A DNA stretch of 5,669 nucleotides from Limnohabitans sp. (GTDB taxonomy: Bacteria; Pseudomonadota; Gammaproteobacteria; Burkholderiales; Burkholderiaceae_C). The position numbers and the translations under genes were made by a program. Where the stretch lies: positions 1 to 5,669 of the forward strand of contig JALQUL010000067.1 of assembly GCA_023260735.1 (NCBI GenBank), in the 5' to 3' direction. Shown here piece after piece: positions 1-5,669 of the stretch (position 1 is its first letter; every line of letters begins with the position of its first letter). The notes beneath the pieces are model-generated. The model saw nothing but the letters and a program-made list of their open reading frames with translations. It did not search any database and had not been told where the DNA came from.

Positions 1-576
1 GGTGGCTTTTTAAAAACCGACGAAGCTTTAAGCGCTCCAGATGTACAACTTCATTTTGTAATCAGTGTAGTAGAAGACCACGCCAGAAAACTCCACTTCT
101 CTCATGGTTACTCCTGCCATGTTTGTTTATTAAGACCAGAAAGCCGTGGACAAGTCACGCTAAAAAATTCCAATCCTAATAGTGCACCAATAATTGACCC
201 TGCCTTTCTCAAAGAAGAGGCCGACCTAGAGAATTTAGTGAAAGGGTATAAACTCACTAAAAAGCTACTTGATGCGCCAGCTTTAGCCGATATTCGTCAA
301 AGTGATATGGTCACAGCACATATCCAAACCGATGATGAAATCAAGCAAATTTTGCGAGAACGGGTCGATACAGTTTATCATCCAGTTGGAACTTGTAAAA
401 TGGGTATTGATTCAATGGCAGTCGTAGATCCTGAACTAAGAGTCCATGGACTTCAAAATTTACGAGTAGTAGATGGTTCTATCATGCCCACCTTAATTGG
501 CGGGAATACCAACGCACCTATTATGGCAATTGCTGAAAAAGCAGTCGATTTAATTCGTGCAAGCAATTCACACTAA
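1..576 (+). CDS. GMC-family FAD-dependent alcohol dehydrogenase, C-terminal part (5' end outside window)
   Basis: The frame is open from base 1 and ends at TAA 574-576, giving 191 residues. The visible part is the C-terminal (substrate-binding/catalytic) domain of glucose-methanol-choline oxidoreductases. It has PESRGQVTL at fragment residues 46-54, then YHPVGTCKMG at 126-135 with the conserved catalytic His (127). RVVDGSIMP follows at 155-163, and GGNTNAPIMAIAEKAVDLI at 167-185 holds the second catalytic position as Asn (171). The N-terminal FAD-binding Rossmann motif lies upstream of the window. Family members such as choline dehydrogenase and AlkJ oxidise primary alcohols to aldehydes and pass electrons to the respiratory chain or a dye. 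The aldehyde dehydrogenase 12 nt downstream suggests the aldehyde is oxidised further, so a fatty or aromatic primary alcohol is a reasonable guess. The exact substrate cannot be read from this fragment. An internal ATG at 238 is not the start, because family sequence continues upstream of it without a break. Confidence 0.93.
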   Translation, partial: GGFLKTDEALSAPDVQLHFVISVVEDHARKLHFSHGYSCHVCLLRPESRGQVTLKNSNPNSAPIIDPAFLKEEADLENLVKGYKLTKKLLDAPALADIRQSDMVTAHIQTDDEIKQILRERVDTVYHPVGTCKMGIDSMAVVDPELRVHGLQNLRVVDGSIMPTLIGGNTNAPIMAIAEKAVDLIRASNSH

Positions 577-581
577 GAAAG
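575..581 (+). promoter_or_regulatory. Ribosome binding site that decides the aldehyde dehydrogenase start
   Basis: AAGAAAG overlaps the stop codon of the upstream GMC gene and lies 7 nt before ATG 589. It would be only 1 nt from an in-frame TTG at 583, too close to work. This favours ATG 589 and suggests translation of the two genes is coupled. The match to a Shine-Dalgarno sequence is moderate. Confidence 0.5.
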
Positions 582-588
582 ATTGGCT

Positions 589-2034
589 ATGAATACACTC
601 AATACCTCCATGCTAATGGAAATACCGCAAGAATTTCAAAATTGTTTTGATGCCCAGAAACAAGCTTATTTAGCTCACCCAGAACCCAGTTTACAAGAAC
701 GACGTGCCGACCTGGCCATGCTTTCCAGAATGCTCAAAGAAAATCGGGATGCCTTGGTAGCGGCTATTAATCAAGATTATGGCAATCGCTCGGAATTTGA
801 AACTTTGTTTGCCGAATTTTTCGTAGTCCTAGAAACCATTAAAGACTCCAGTAAAAACCTGCGAAAGTGGATGAAGCCACAGCGCCGCCATATCGACATC
901 ATGCTCTACCCAGGTGCATCTAATCGTGTCATTCCACAACCGCTAGGTGTTGTAGGAGTGATTGTGCCTTGGAACTTTCCACTCAATCTGACCTTTTGCC
1001 CCTTAGCTGCCATTTTTGCAGCAGGTAATAGAGCGATGGTCAAGATGAGCGAAAATTCTAGAAACTTAGCCTTGTTATTGGCTGAAATCAGTCCCCGTTA
1101 TTTCCCAGAAAATAAACTCAAATTTTTTGAAGATGGTGGTGGCAGAGGACCTGCGTTCTCCTCTATTGCTTTTGATCATTTATTATTTACAGGTTCTGGT
1201 ACGACAGGTAAAGCAGTAATGGCCAATGCTGCTCGCAACCTCACACCGGTCACACTTGAGTTGGGAGGTAAAGCACCTGCCGTAGTGGGCCCCGATTATT
1301 CAATTCAAACGGCTGCCGAGCGCATTATGTGGGTCAAGATGTTTAATGCGGGGCAAATTTGCACCAACATTGATTATGTATTTTTACCCGAAGGACGTGA
1401 ACAAGAATTTACCGAGCATTGCAAAAAATTAATTGCACAGCGCTATCCTGATCTAAACAGTAATGATTACACCTCTATTATTGATCAGCGTGCTTTTGAT
1501 CGTTTAAACGACACCCTAAACGACGCAAAAGCTAAAGGTGCTACTGTTATTAATTTGGCACAAGATCAAAAACCAGACCTCAGTTTAAGAAAGTTTTCTC
1601 CACATATTGTGCTTAATCCTAGTGCCGATATGATTGTCTCGCAACGCGAGATTTTTGGCCCTATTTTGCCTATTCGTACCTATAAAACCAAAGAAGAGGT
1701 TGCCTCTTATATCAATAGTCACGATAGGCCCTTGGCACTTTATCCTTTTACCAACGATAAATCACTGCAAAAATTTTATATTTCTAATGTGATGTCAGGT
1801 GGTGTATCGGTCAATGAAGCTTTACTTCATGTGGCACAACATGATCTGCCTTTTGGCGGCGTTGGACCGAGTGGTATGGGTCATTACCACTCACAAGAGG
1901 GCTTTAATACTTTCTCTAAATTACGACCCGTTTTTTATCAAGGGCCTTTTTCAGCAATACAAATGTTGTTTTTACCGCCCTACGCCAACAAGGCTTTAAA
2001 GTTCATGAATTTACTCATGAAATATAAAGCCTAA
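589..2034 (+). CDS. Coniferyl-aldehyde-dehydrogenase-like (CalB family) NAD(P)-dependent aldehyde dehydrogenase
   Basis: The protein has 481 residues from ATG 589, a normal length for this ALDH branch. It should oxidise an aldehyde to the carboxylic acid with NAD(P)+. The ALDH landmarks are present in order: PWNFP at 127-131 with the oxyanion Asn 129, the cofactor-loop motif TGSGTTG at 201-207, ELGGK at 224-228 with the general-base Glu 224, GQIC at 255-258 with the nucleophile Cys 258, and EIFGP at 354-358. The early region (QERRADLAMLSRML, residues 37-50) and the hydrophobic, basic C-terminal tail (about 452-481, LFLPPYANKALKFMNLLM) are typical of the CalB/fatty-aldehyde branch, and the tail could contact membrane. 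Residues after the catalytic Cys read TNID, whereas I recall VAPD as usual in CalB proteins. The gene follows a GMC alcohol dehydrogenase by 12 nt and is closed by a terminator, so the pair is probably one operon. The family is clear, but the substrate (aromatic, terpenoid or fatty aldehyde) is not. Confidence 0.93.
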   Translation: MNTLNTSMLMEIPQEFQNCFDAQKQAYLAHPEPSLQERRADLAMLSRMLKENRDALVAAINQDYGNRSEFETLFAEFFVVLETIKDSSKNLRKWMKPQRRHIDIMLYPGASNRVIPQPLGVVGVIVPWNFPLNLTFCPLAAIFAAGNRAMVKMSENSRNLALLLAEISPRYFPENKLKFFEDGGGRGPAFSSIAFDHLLFTGSGTTGKAVMANAARNLTPVTLELGGKAPAVVGPDYSIQTAAERIMWVKMFNAGQICTNIDYVFLPEGREQEFTEHCKKLIAQRYPDLNSNDYTSIIDQRAFDRLNDTLNDAKAKGATVINLAQDQKPDLSLRKFSPHIVLNPSADMIVSQREIFGPILPIRTYKTKEEVASYINSHDRPLALYPFTNDKSLQKFYISNVMSGGVSVNEALLHVAQHDLPFGGVGPSGMGHYHSQEGFNTFSKLRPVFYQGPFSAIQMLFLPPYANKALKFMNLLMKYKA

Positions 2035-2049
2035 AATTTTATTTAATGC

Positions 2050-2080
2050 AAAAACGTGATGACTCTACATCACGTTTTTT
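2050..2080 (+). terminator. Rho-independent terminator after the alcohol/aldehyde dehydrogenase unit
   Basis: A perfect 7-bp stem, CGTGATG (2055-2061) with CATCACG (2068-2074), encloses the loop ACTCTA. The stem is flanked by five A residues (2050-2054) and six T residues (2075-2080), which can extend the helix and supply the U-tract. It starts 15 nt after the aldehyde dehydrogenase stop codon, as expected for the end of that operon. Confidence 0.9.
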
Positions 2081-2150
2081 AACATTCAAACTATTGTATA
2101 AAAAATTAGTGTAATCTAAAGATTCACTCAATCAACACGAAATACCAATA

Positions 2151-2606
2151 ATGAAAATCATTCCTACCCTTCAAGAACTTTGTAGCCTAGTCGGGCAAGA
2201 AATTAGTGTTAGCGATTGGCTCACTATCGAGCAATCTCGTATTGATCAATTTGCACAAGCCACTGGTGACCATCAATGGATTCATACCGACCCTGCAAAA
2301 GCCGCTAATGGTCCTTTTAAAACGACTATTGCTCATGGTTTTCTAACACTTTCTTTACTACCCTGGTTTTTTGATAGTTCTATTGTGGTGCAAGACGTTA
2401 AAATGGGCGTGAATTACGGACTGAATAAAGTCCGTTTTCCGTCTCCTGTACCGGTTAACAGTCGCATTCGTGGACGAATTAAATTGCTTGCATGCGAGGC
2501 TATTGACAACAACGGGCAACAAATTACTTGGGAGTTAGTAGTCGAGCGTGAAGGACATGAAAAACCTGTGTGCATCGCTCAGTCCATCGCCCTTATGTAC
2601 ACCTAA
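2151..2606 (+). CDS. MaoC-like hot-dog dehydratase, probable (R)-specific enoyl-CoA hydratase type
   Basis: This is a 151-residue single-domain protein. Residues 36-50 (QATGDHQWIHTDPAK) carry the hydratase-2 motif, with the Asp 40 and His 45 dyad expected to activate water. It is followed by IAHGFLTLSLLPWF at 60-73, the central hot-dog helix of MaoC/NodN-like proteins. The C-terminal half (NYGLNKVRFPSPVPVNSRIRG, about 88-108) is the usual strand region of the fold. Known relatives add water to trans-2-enoyl-CoA to give (R)-3-hydroxyacyl-CoA, acting as dimers in the cytoplasm; some homologues have no assigned substrate. It has its own intergenic region after a terminator, so it probably has its own promoter, although no strong Shine-Dalgarno is visible before ATG 2151. 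No other acyl-CoA gene is in view. Link to the oxidation of alcohols and aldehydes upstream is possible but not shown. The fold call is secure, the reaction less so. Confidence 0.88.
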   Translation: MKIIPTLQELCSLVGQEISVSDWLTIEQSRIDQFAQATGDHQWIHTDPAKAANGPFKTTIAHGFLTLSLLPWFFDSSIVVQDVKMGVNYGLNKVRFPSPVPVNSRIRGRIKLLACEAIDNNGQQITWELVVEREGHEKPVCIAQSIALMYT

Positions 2607-2632
2607 TTTTTTGAGCTTGATTTTTATTTATT

Positions 2633-3106
2633 ATGTTTTTTGCCACCGATTTAGACACTGTTACCCATGGCATTCAATTGGCAGTTGCACCTGTATTTTT
2701 ACTGACTGCGGTAGCCGCCATGATTGGTACTGCAGCTGGGCGTTTAGCCCGTATCATTGATAGGGCAAGATTAATTGAAAATAAAATTGAAAACAATCCT
2801 CATCATCAACATATTGATAAAGCCTACGCTGAACTCAATCGTCTTAAAAAAAGAGGTCGCTTAGTTAACCTTTGTATTGCCTTACTCACTTTTGGCGCTA
2901 TTAGTATCGGTCTTACAATTGTGACTTTATTCATTGGAGAAACCACTGAACTACAAATCCATAAAGTGGCTACTATTGCATTTTTAATTGGCGTTGGAGG
3001 CTTTGTAATGGCCTTATTATGCTTTTTTGCAGAAACTTTATTAGCCACTAGTCTTTTAAGATTTCCAATTTTAAAAAGTCTTCCTATTACACCTCAAGAA
3101 AAATAA
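2633..3106 (+). CDS. Small membrane protein of the DUF2721 type, function unknown
   Basis: The protein has 157 residues with no cleavable signal peptide apparent. Three hydrophobic segments are visible: about 14-35 (IQLAVAPVFLLTAVAAMIGTAA), 77-101 (VNLCIALLTFGAISIGLTIVTL and beyond) and 112-138 (ATIAFLIGVGGFVMALLCFF and beyond). Between the first two lies a charged, probably helical cytoplasmic stretch (36-76), rich in Arg, Lys and Glu, with GRLARIIDRAR followed later by LNRLKKRGRL. This pattern, a first helix ending in GRLARIIDR and a second pair of helices after a basic linker, matches my memory of the DUF2721 family of inner-membrane proteins, whose role is not known. It starts 26 nt after the MaoC-like gene and has a terminator downstream, so the two are probably transcribed together. 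No convincing Shine-Dalgarno precedes ATG 2633. Family assignment is by recall, and no function is proposed. Confidence 0.8.
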   Translation: MFFATDLDTVTHGIQLAVAPVFLLTAVAAMIGTAAGRLARIIDRARLIENKIENNPHHQHIDKAYAELNRLKKRGRLVNLCIALLTFGAISIGLTIVTLFIGETTELQIHKVATIAFLIGVGGFVMALLCFFAETLLATSLLRFPILKSLPITPQEK

Positions 3107-3163
3107 AACTGCCCTATTAAGCACCTACTTTGTAACATCATTTACCACTGAATAGTTAATAAT

Positions 3164-3201
3164 AAAAAAGCCAGTGAAAACTAATTTCATTGGCTTTTTT
3201 T
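3164..3201. terminator. Bidirectional Rho-independent terminator between convergent units
   Basis: AAAAAAGCCAGTGAAA (3164-3179) pairs with TTTCATTGGCTTTTTT (3185-3200) around the loop ACTAA. In plus-strand RNA the only non-Watson-Crick pair is a G-U (3174 with 3190). In minus-strand RNA that position becomes a C-A mismatch. Both directions end in a run of at least six U. It lies 57 nt after the DUF2721 gene and 42 nt after the ureG stop on the other strand, so it can end both transcripts. By base pairing it should be stronger for the plus-strand transcript. Confidence 0.9.
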
Positions 3202-3242
3202 ATTACAGAAATTGGTACCTTCTATTTGAAAAATATTACTAT

Positions 3243-3887
3243 TTATTTAGTTAACATACCTTTGGTTTCAATAAAACGAATGACCTCTTGCAGACCTTCT
3301 AAAGTTTTTAAGTTAGTCATTACAAAAGGTTTAAGACCTCGCATTTTTAAGGTATCCGCTCTCATGATATCTAAATTGGCTCCCACATGTGGAGCTAAAT
3401 CGGTTTTATTAATTACAAAAAAATCACTCTTCGTAATACCTGGTCCGCCCTTTCTAGGAATTTTTTCACCGGCTGCCACATCAATGACATAAAGAGTTAA
3501 GTCACTTAGTTCGGGACTAAAAGTAGCGGCTAAATTATCGCCGCCCGACTCAATAAAAATAATATCGGCATCTGGGAATTGCACCAACATCCTATCAATC
3601 GCCTCTAAGTTAATAGACGCATCTTCTCTAATGGCAGTATGCGGACAACCACCTGTTTCTACCCCCATAATTCGCTCGGCAGGAAGTGCACCGCTGACCG
3701 TTAATAAGCGTTGATCTTCTTTAGTGTAAATATCATTGGTAATAGCGACCAAGTCATATTGATCCCGCATGGCTTTACACAACATTTCTAATAAAGTAGT
3801 TTTGCCTGAACCAACAGGACCACCAATCCCAACTCTTAAAGGAGGCAGGCGTTTACTACGATTTTTAATTTGATGAAGATGATTCAT
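3243..3887 (-). CDS. ureG: Urease accessory GTPase UreG
   Basis: The protein has 214 residues, full length for UreG. It is the SIMIBI-class GTPase whose GTP hydrolysis drives nickel delivery to the urease active site, acting with UreF, UreD(H) and the nickel donor UreE in the cytoplasm. The motifs are intact: the P-loop GGPVGSGKT at 22-30, the switch region TNDIYTKEDQ at 50-59, the metal-binding CPH at 81-83 that binds nickel at the dimer interface, ESGGDN at 113-118, and the guanine-specificity motif NKTD at 160-163. ATG 3887 lies 2 nt after the ureF stop. A weak TAGG 9 nt upstream, inside the ureF end, is the best ribosome binding site. It is the last gene of the operon before the terminator. 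The first 14 or so residues, with a basic NRSKR patch, carry no long His-rich extension, so nickel storage in this system appears to sit on UreE. Confidence 0.98.
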   Translation of the reverse strand: MNHLHQIKNRSKRLPPLRVGIGGPVGSGKTTLLEMLCKAMRDQYDLVAITNDIYTKEDQRLLTVSGALPAERIMGVETGGCPHTAIREDASINLEAIDRMLVQFPDADIIFIESGGDNLAATFSPELSDLTLYVIDVAAGEKIPRKGGPGITKSDFFVINKTDLAPHVGANLDIMRADTLKMRGLKPFVMTNLKTLEGLQEVIRFIETKGMLTK

Positions 3888-3889
3888 AT

Positions 3890-4606
3890 TTATGACCTAA
3901 ATAATCTGGAATATTGATTCTCATGTTGCGAAGATAAAATCGCGAGCATAGGGGTAAAAGAGACCCATTTACCATAGGGAACGCTAAGGGCTTTATTGAC
4001 CACCAAAGGTATTTCTTGACAGAGTTGTTGCAACACTTTTTGCCCAGAAAGTTGACCTAAAGGAATCGCTTTCATAGCCGCTTGCACCATATTTTCTGAC
4101 CAAGCAAAAGCAAAGCTAGTAAGACTGTCCTGCAAACTCGCGTTCGAGTTAGAAATAGCCAAAGCAAAAGCAATTGGATAGGTCGGTTTAATAGAACTAA
4201 ACCATACGTAATCGGTTAAATCATTCTCTTGATTTTTAAGCCACTCCACAAATGAATAACCCATTTGAATCGTCTGAGCTCTGGCTTCAGAACTTTCACG
4301 GGTCATTAAAAACCAATGATTGAGCTCCTCCACCGTTTTCAAATCATACTCTCGCCAAGCATTGATTGAATGAGCCAACAAGGGCAAGTCTGCTCTAGCT
4401 AAGGTTAAATGCAGTTGATCTGTTAACCATTTTTTGGTCTGCGTAAAATTAGTCACCATGCCTGAGTTGACCGCTGACTCTAGGCCATCGGAATAAGCAA
4501 ATCCGCCAATCGGCAAACTTGGCGATGCTAACCACATCAATTGCAACAAACTGCTATCGTGCTTATTACCTAAATTGGTATTGGCTTGCTTGCTTATTTC
4601 ACTCAT
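3890..4606 (-). CDS. ureF: Urease accessory protein UreF
   Basis: UreF, here 238 residues, is an all-helical protein that bridges UreD(H) and UreG in the activation complex on apo-urease and controls GTP hydrolysis by UreG. Family hallmarks are LLQLMWLASPSLPIGGFAYS at 20-39 followed by DGLE, the helix with RESSEARAQTIQMG at 103-116, PLGQLSGQKVL at 182-192, and the conserved C-terminal end PMLAILSSQHENQYSRLFRS at 219-238. The frame is open further upstream, to an ATG at 4672. I chose ATG 4606 because GGTGA lies 8 nt before it, the family homology begins soon after, and the longer version would run deep into ureE. With this start, ureE and ureF overlap by 8 nt (ATGAGTGA holds both start and stop), a sign of translational coupling. 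The stop is 2 nt before ureG. Confidence 0.97.
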   Translation of the reverse strand: MSEISKQANTNLGNKHDSSLLQLMWLASPSLPIGGFAYSDGLESAVNSGMVTNFTQTKKWLTDQLHLTLARADLPLLAHSINAWREYDLKTVEELNHWFLMTRESSEARAQTIQMGYSFVEWLKNQENDLTDYVWFSSIKPTYPIAFALAISNSNASLQDSLTSFAFAWSENMVQAAMKAIPLGQLSGQKVLQQLCQEIPLVVNKALSVPYGKWVSFTPMLAILSSQHENQYSRLFRS

Positions 4607-5207
4607 GATGATGTTCACCATTTTGATCAAGACTACTTGGTAGCGATAATGAATGACTATGCGCTGATTCACCTGTTACATGAGAATGGTGTGTATGATG
4701 CGAATCGTGCGAATGAGACTGATGGTGATGGTGCGAGTAAGCTGCAAATGAACTCTGATCATAAGCACCCGACTCGGGCTCAAAAGCTTCATTCACTTGT
4801 TTCACTATTAAATGCATGGACTCCAACATCGCTTGCAACACATGATCGGGTTCAATCTTTAAACAACTTGGGCTTAGCTCTATAGGAACATGTCGATTAC
4901 CCAGATGGTAAGCCGCCCGCATTAAATCAAAATAACTTCCATGCTCTGGGCAATACTCAATTCGCAAAACGGCTTGCGCTTGCGCTTGCACTTCAATTAA
5001 AGAGCCATCAGTGGCCACCAACACATCATTGCCTCTTAAAACCGTACCTCTAGGCAAAAATACACCCACATTGCGACCGATTGAATCGACGCAATGTAAA
5101 CGACTTTTTTGCCGACTATCCCAATCAAGGATTATTTTTGGAAATCTGGCAACTAATTTTTTAGATAAACCAGCACCCTGACTCACCAATTTAGAGCATT
5201 CAATCAT
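4599..5207 (-). CDS. ureE: Urease accessory protein UreE, nickel metallochaperone with His-rich C-terminus
   Basis: UreE (202 residues) binds nickel as a dimer and hands it to UreG for insertion into urease. The N-terminal peptide-binding domain contains DWDSRQKSRLHC (28-39) and LPRGTVLRGNDVL (51-63). The metal-binding domain has YHLGNRHVPIEL (100-111) and PDHVLQAML (120-128). His 106 corresponds to the interface nickel ligand His96 of Klebsiella UreE, and His 122 probably to its His112. Residues 159-201 form a tail with 16 histidines, including HHHH at 159-162, alternating Ser-His, and a terminal HHHE, which should bind extra nickel. QAQAQA at 74-79 is encoded by a perfect hexanucleotide repeat. 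The frame is open up to 5267, but that start lies inside ureC. ATG 5207 is preferred because TAAGG sits 6 nt before it and the typical UreE sequence starts soon after. It begins 8 nt after the ureC stop and overlaps ureF by 8 nt. Confidence 0.97.
   Translation of the reverse strand: MIECSKLVSQGAGLSKKLVARFPKIILDWDSRQKSRLHCVDSIGRNVGVFLPRGTVLRGNDVLVATDGSLIEVQAQAQAVLRIEYCPEHGSYFDLMRAAYHLGNRHVPIELSPSCLKIEPDHVLQAMLESMHLIVKQVNEAFEPESGAYDQSSFAAYSHHHHQSHSHDSHHTHHSHVTGESAHSHSLSLPSSLDQNGEHHHE
4972..4989 (-). repeat. Three perfect tandem copies of a 6-bp unit inside ureE
   Basis: GCTTGC is repeated three times without mismatch on the plus strand. On the coding strand it reads as three CAA-GCG pairs and gives QAQAQA at UreE residues 74-79. 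The unit is a multiple of three, so gain or loss of copies would keep the frame. The stretch falls between two strands of the N-terminal domain, where a short loop is expected. Confidence 0.75.
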
Positions 5208-5215
5208 AAAGGGCC

Positions 5216-5669
5216 TTAGAACAAGAAATAACGCTGGGCCATGGGTAACTCGGTGGCAGGTTCGCAAGTTAATAATTGTCCATCTGCGCGCACAGAATAG
5301 GTTTGCGGATCCACTTCCATATGGGGTGTATAGTCATTGAAAAGCATTTCTTTCTTAGTTAAATTTCTAGTGCGACCAATGGCTGAAATCGTTTTTTGTA
5401 ATCCATATTGCGCCACTTTATTATTGGCAAAAGCAGATTGAGACACAAAGGTTAAAGACGACAAGTGCAAAGAGCGTCCGAAAGAAGCAAACATAGGGCG
5501 ATAGTGCACTGGCTGAGGAGTGGGAATTGAAGCATTAGGATCTCCCATAGCAGCCATGGCAATCGACCCCCCTTTTAAAATTAAACTTGGTTTAACCCCA
5601 AAAAATGCTGGTTTCCACACCACTAAATCGGCTAACTTGCCTACTTCAATGCTACCCACTTCATGACTA
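5216..5669 (-). CDS. ureC: Urease alpha (catalytic) subunit UreC, C-terminal 150 residues
   Basis: The frame runs in from the right edge of the window and ends at TAA 5218-5216. The visible part starts SHEVGSIEVGKLADLVVW, goes through PAFFGVKPSLILKGG, GDPNASIPTPQPVHYRPMF and NDYTPHMEVDPQTYSVRADG, and ends in MAQRYFLF, the very conserved C-terminus of urease alpha subunits. Urease hydrolyses urea to ammonia and carbamate at a two-nickel centre in the cytoplasm. The nickel ligands, the carbamylated Lys and the mobile-flap Cys and His all lie in the missing upstream part, so activity cannot be judged here. The visible end has no break or missing block. GTG at 5659 is an internal Val codon and not a start, since the conserved SHE precedes it. 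UreC is normally about 570 residues, so roughly three quarters of the gene lies outside. ureE follows after 8 nt. Confidence 0.97.
   Translation of the reverse strand, partial: SHEVGSIEVGKLADLVVWKPAFFGVKPSLILKGGSIAMAAMGDPNASIPTPQPVHYRPMFASFGRSLHLSSLTFVSQSAFANNKVAQYGLQKTISAIGRTRNLTKKEMLFNDYTPHMEVDPQTYSVRADGQLLTCEPATELPMAQRYFLF

Noticed and set aside
583..588. TTG at 583 as start of the aldehyde dehydrogenase (two extra residues)
   Set aside because: The only Shine-Dalgarno-like sequence, AAGAAAG at 575-581, is 1 nt away from TTG but 7 nt from ATG 589, so ATG is the better start.
1799..1999. Short plus-strand open frame inside the aldehyde dehydrogenase gene
   Set aside because: It lies out of frame within a well-conserved coding region and has no recognisable protein character.
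2081..2150. Possible promoter for the MaoC-like gene (TTGTAT at 2094, TATAAA at 2097, TAATCT at 2112)
   Set aside because: A promoter is expected here, but none of these boxes pairs with a partner at 16-18 bp spacing, so I cannot place one from sequence alone.
2548..2760. Short open frame bridging the MaoC-like and DUF2721 genes
   Set aside because: It overlaps both genes in another frame, and its Cys/His/Trp-rich composition looks like non-coding translation.
2824..3048. Minus-strand open frame opposite the DUF2721 gene
   Set aside because: It is the antisense shadow of membrane-segment codons, without its own ribosome binding site or family match.
3190..3492. Plus-strand open frame opposite ureG
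   Set aside because: It begins within the terminator stem and runs antisense to the highly conserved UreG, so it is not a real gene.
4607..4672. A longer UreF starting at 4672
   Set aside because: The added 22 residues come from the region coding the UreE His tail in another frame. ATG 4606 has GGTGA at 8-nt spacing and the usual short overlap with ureE.
4586..4885. Plus-strand open frame opposite ureE and ureF
   Set aside because: It is antisense to two well-supported genes, and its content is a by-product of the His codons on the other strand. It shows no family features.
5208..5267. A longer UreE with 20 more N-terminal residues
   Set aside because: The extra part is the ureC 3' end read in another frame. 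The upstream residues do not look like UreE, and ATG 5207 has a good TAAGG at 6-nt spacing.
1..5669. A novel defence, mobile or regulatory system in the window
   Set aside because: All long frames fall into known metabolic, urease-maturation or membrane-protein families. I saw no terminal inverted repeats, spaced direct repeats, integrase or transposase genes, tRNA-like cloverleafs or riboswitch-like leaders.

Overview
This is an AT-rich bacterial window with tightly packed genes, short intergenic gaps and Shine-Dalgarno-like starts. The urease accessory proteins look like those I remember from Betaproteobacteria. UreF has MWLASPSLPIGGF near its start and UreE has YHLGNRHVPIEL followed by a long His-rich tail. 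I therefore lean towards a low-GC member of the Burkholderiales; this is inferred from protein character, and I do not name a genus.

Left part (1-2080), plus strand: the C-terminal third of a GMC-family FAD-dependent alcohol dehydrogenase is followed 12 nt later by an aldehyde dehydrogenase of the coniferyl-aldehyde (CalB-like) family. Together they look like a two-step module that oxidises a primary alcohol to an aldehyde and then to a carboxylic acid. A clear hairpin terminator at 2050-2080 closes the unit.

Middle (2151-3106), plus strand: a small MaoC-like hot-dog protein (probable (R)-enoyl-CoA hydratase type) and a small three-helix membrane protein of the DUF2721 type sit 26 nt apart and are probably co-transcribed. 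A terminator with U-tracts on both strands (3164-3201) lies between this unit and the convergent unit to its right.

Right part (3243-5669), minus strand: the 3' end of a urease operon reads, in transcription order, ureC (C-terminal 150 residues only), ureE, ureF, ureG. Spacing is tight: 8 nt between ureC and ureE, an 8-nt overlap of ureE and ureF, and 2 nt between ureF and ureG. UreC is the nickel-containing catalytic subunit, UreE the nickel carrier, and UreF with UreG part of the GTP-driven activation complex. ureA, ureB, ureD and any nickel transporter would have to lie outside the window.

I found no mobile elements, RNA genes, CRISPR arrays or phage genes. The content is ordinary metabolic and accessory-factor DNA. 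The observations worth a second look are modest: the His-rich UreE tail, a hexanucleotide repeat inside ureE, an unusual residue context at the ALDH active site, and the unknown role of the MaoC/DUF2721 pair.
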